From Clostridia bacterium (GTDB lineage Bacteria > Bacillota > Clostridia > Christensenellales > Aristaeellaceae): a stretch of DNA of 59,540 nt. Shown here piece after piece: positions 58,809-59,540 of this stretch (position 1 is its first letter; each line of letters starts with the position of its first letter). A program made the translations under genes and the position numbers. The stretch is from contig CAAGII010000114.1 of assembly GCA_900769875.1 (NCBI GenBank), positions 1 through 59,540 of the forward strand, read 5' to 3'. The notes beneath the pieces are model-generated. The model saw only the letters and a list, made by a program, of their open reading frames with translations, searched no databases and had not been told where the DNA came from.

Positions 58809-59414
58809 ATGAAGAAATGGTTTGTTGGTCTACTGATGATGGCGATGGCGCTGGTGATGATCCCCAGCGTGGTGATGGCGGAGACTGAGGTTAGTTTTTA
58901 TTGCCCCAGCTGCTGTGAGCAGCGTACCGGCATCAAATCCGATACATATGAATACTTTGACCAGAATACTCACAGACAACGCATAACATGTAAAGTATGC
59001 AACTATAAAGGAATAAGCGTCAGTTCAGCCCACACCGAAACCAAAGCTGCCACCTGCCAGTCTGCGGCCTACTGCGGGGATTGCAAGAGCTACTACGGCT
59101 CCAAGGCGGAGCACAACTGGGGCGATTGGACTACGGACGAGAAGACCCACAAGCGCACCTGCCAGACGCCGGGCTGCGGCGCGGTGGACACGGGCAGCCA
59201 CACCTCCGAGCCGAGGGCGACCTGCAAAACGGAGCAGACGTGCGCGATATGCAATGTGCAATACCTTGACGCGACGAACCACGAGGGCGAGGTCTTGACC
59301 CGCTATTCGTTTTTGTCCGAGTATCAGCATAAGCTGAATCAATTTTGTTCATCTTGCGGGGATGTGATTTTTGGGGACAACGAAGCCCACACCGAAACCA
59401 CCGCCGCCACCTGA
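58809..59414 (+). CDS. Secreted Cys-rich repeat protein, interrupted by TGA in the second repeat
   Basis: A signal peptide (residues 1-22, cut near VMA) is followed by cysteine-paired modules: FYCPSCCEQ, ITCKVCNYK, then a repeat containing AATCQSAAYCGDCKSYYGSK and the Trp-rich AEHNWGDWTTDEKTHKRTCQ. It resembles extracellular repeat proteins of gut Clostridia that may be metal-binding or adhesive. The frame stops at TGA 59412-59414, where the first repeat has TGC (Cys) at the matching place. After the TGA the same frame stays open and continues the repeat to the window end. ATG 58809 has AAGGAGG 8 nt ahead; ATGs at 58791 and 58803 are badly spaced. Confidence 0.75.
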   Translation: MKKWFVGLLMMAMALVMIPSVVMAETEVSFYCPSCCEQRTGIKSDTYEYFDQNTHRQRITCKVCNYKGISVSSAHTETKAATCQSAAYCGDCKSYYGSKAEHNWGDWTTDEKTHKRTCQTPGCGAVDTGSHTSEPRATCKTEQTCAICNVQYLDATNHEGEVLTRYSFLSEYQHKLNQFCSSCGDVIFGDNEAHTETTAAT

Positions 59415-59540
59415 CAGTCTGCGGCCTACTGCGCTGATTGCAAGAGCTACTACGGCTCCAAGGCGGAGCACAACTGGGGCGATTGGACTACGGACGAGAA
59501 GACCCACAAGCGCCCCTGCCAGACGCCGGGCTGCGACGCG
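59028..59540 (+). repeat. Direct repeat with 357-bp period in the Cys-rich gene
   Basis: Bases 59028-59183 and 59385-59540 are copies offset by exactly 357 bp (119 codons); I count 8 differences in 156 bp. A block of about 75 bp inside is identical. The second copy is cut by the window end. Confidence 0.9.
59415..59540 (+). pseudogene. Continuation of the second repeat after the TGA, open to the window end
   Basis: This stretch continues in the same frame as the upstream gene and encodes QSAAYCADCKSYYGSK and the Trp-rich part of the repeat. It is either the untranslated remains of a longer gene cut by a nonsense change, or coding if the TGA is read through or is a sequence error. Besides the TGA, other differences from copy one replace Gly by Ala, Thr by Pro and Gly by Asp. 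Confidence 0.55.

Noticed and set aside
59412..59414. Selenocysteine at the TGA of the repeat protein as a firm call
   Set aside because: Sequence around the TGA is the same as in the TGC-containing copy, and no dedicated SECIS hairpin is visible, so it is kept only as a low-probability option.

Overview
This window is GC-rich, densely packed chromosomal DNA from a Bacillota (Firmicutes) bacterium of the class Clostridia, probably an uncultured gut or plant-fibre organism. The evidence is gene order: rpsO-pnp-M16 peptidase, rho-rpmE-udk-DUF1385-prmC-prfA-sua5, and prmA-rsmE-mtaB-HIT-rpsU are Firmicutes/Clostridia clusters. SD sequences are strong (AAGGAGG type), sigma-A-like promoters are easy to find, and the recA promoter carries a Gram-positive SOS box. 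No tRNA, rRNA, CRISPR array, phage, integrase or transposase was seen. The species assignment is inference only.

Layout. 1-10.1 kb (+): end of an oligoendopeptidase F, then secG, rpsO, pnp, an M16 peptidase, a RuvX-DUF1292 fusion, a polysaccharide deacetylase, a ThrRS-like nucleoside kinase and a GT4 glycosyltransferase. 10.2-11.9 kb (-): a tight recA-luxS pair under an SOS-box promoter. 12.1-17.2 kb (+): a large secreted peptidoglycan-binding protein, a GH51 arabinofuranosidase and two small Cys-rich proteins. 17.6-39.3 kb (mostly -): a GH31 alpha-xylosidase; sua5-prfA-prmC-DUF1385-udk; rpmE and rho; an RNA methyltransferase; rpsU-HIT-FAD oxidoreductase-mtaB-rsmE-prmA-solute-binding protein-lytic transglycosylase-coaE; and telA-xpaC. 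39.7-48.9 kb: a second GH31, a flippase-like protein, and a hexuronate locus (uxaC-lacI divergent from uxaB-uxaA). 49.1-53.1 kb (+): a complete pstSCAB-phoU phosphate operon. 53.2-59.5 kb: an MBOAT acyltransferase with a coupled small membrane protein, a divergent GH43, a phosphodiester glycosidase, a TetR regulator with palindromic operators and a Cys-rich repeat surface protein cut by the window end.

How it fits together. Housekeeping translation, RNA decay and termination genes are interleaved with plant-hemicellulose and pectin functions: GH51, GH43 and two GH31 release arabinose and xylose units, and UxaC/B/A handle galacturonate and glucuronate. They are scattered single genes under their own promoters, not one utilisation locus. 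Envelope functions recur (deacetylase, peptidoglycan-binding protein, transglycosylase, flippase, MBOAT, repeat protein).

Most of the window is ordinary. The items most worth a second look are: a Rho factor that lacks several residues considered essential for RNA-coupled ATPase action and carries a roughly 200-residue low-complexity insert; luxS placed 3 nt behind recA in an SOS-controlled unit; an in-frame RuvX-DUF1292 fusion that keeps a strong internal ribosome-binding site; a putative L,D-transpeptidase-like domain with an altered active-site signature; and a repeat protein in which a conserved cysteine codon of the second repeat has become TGA.
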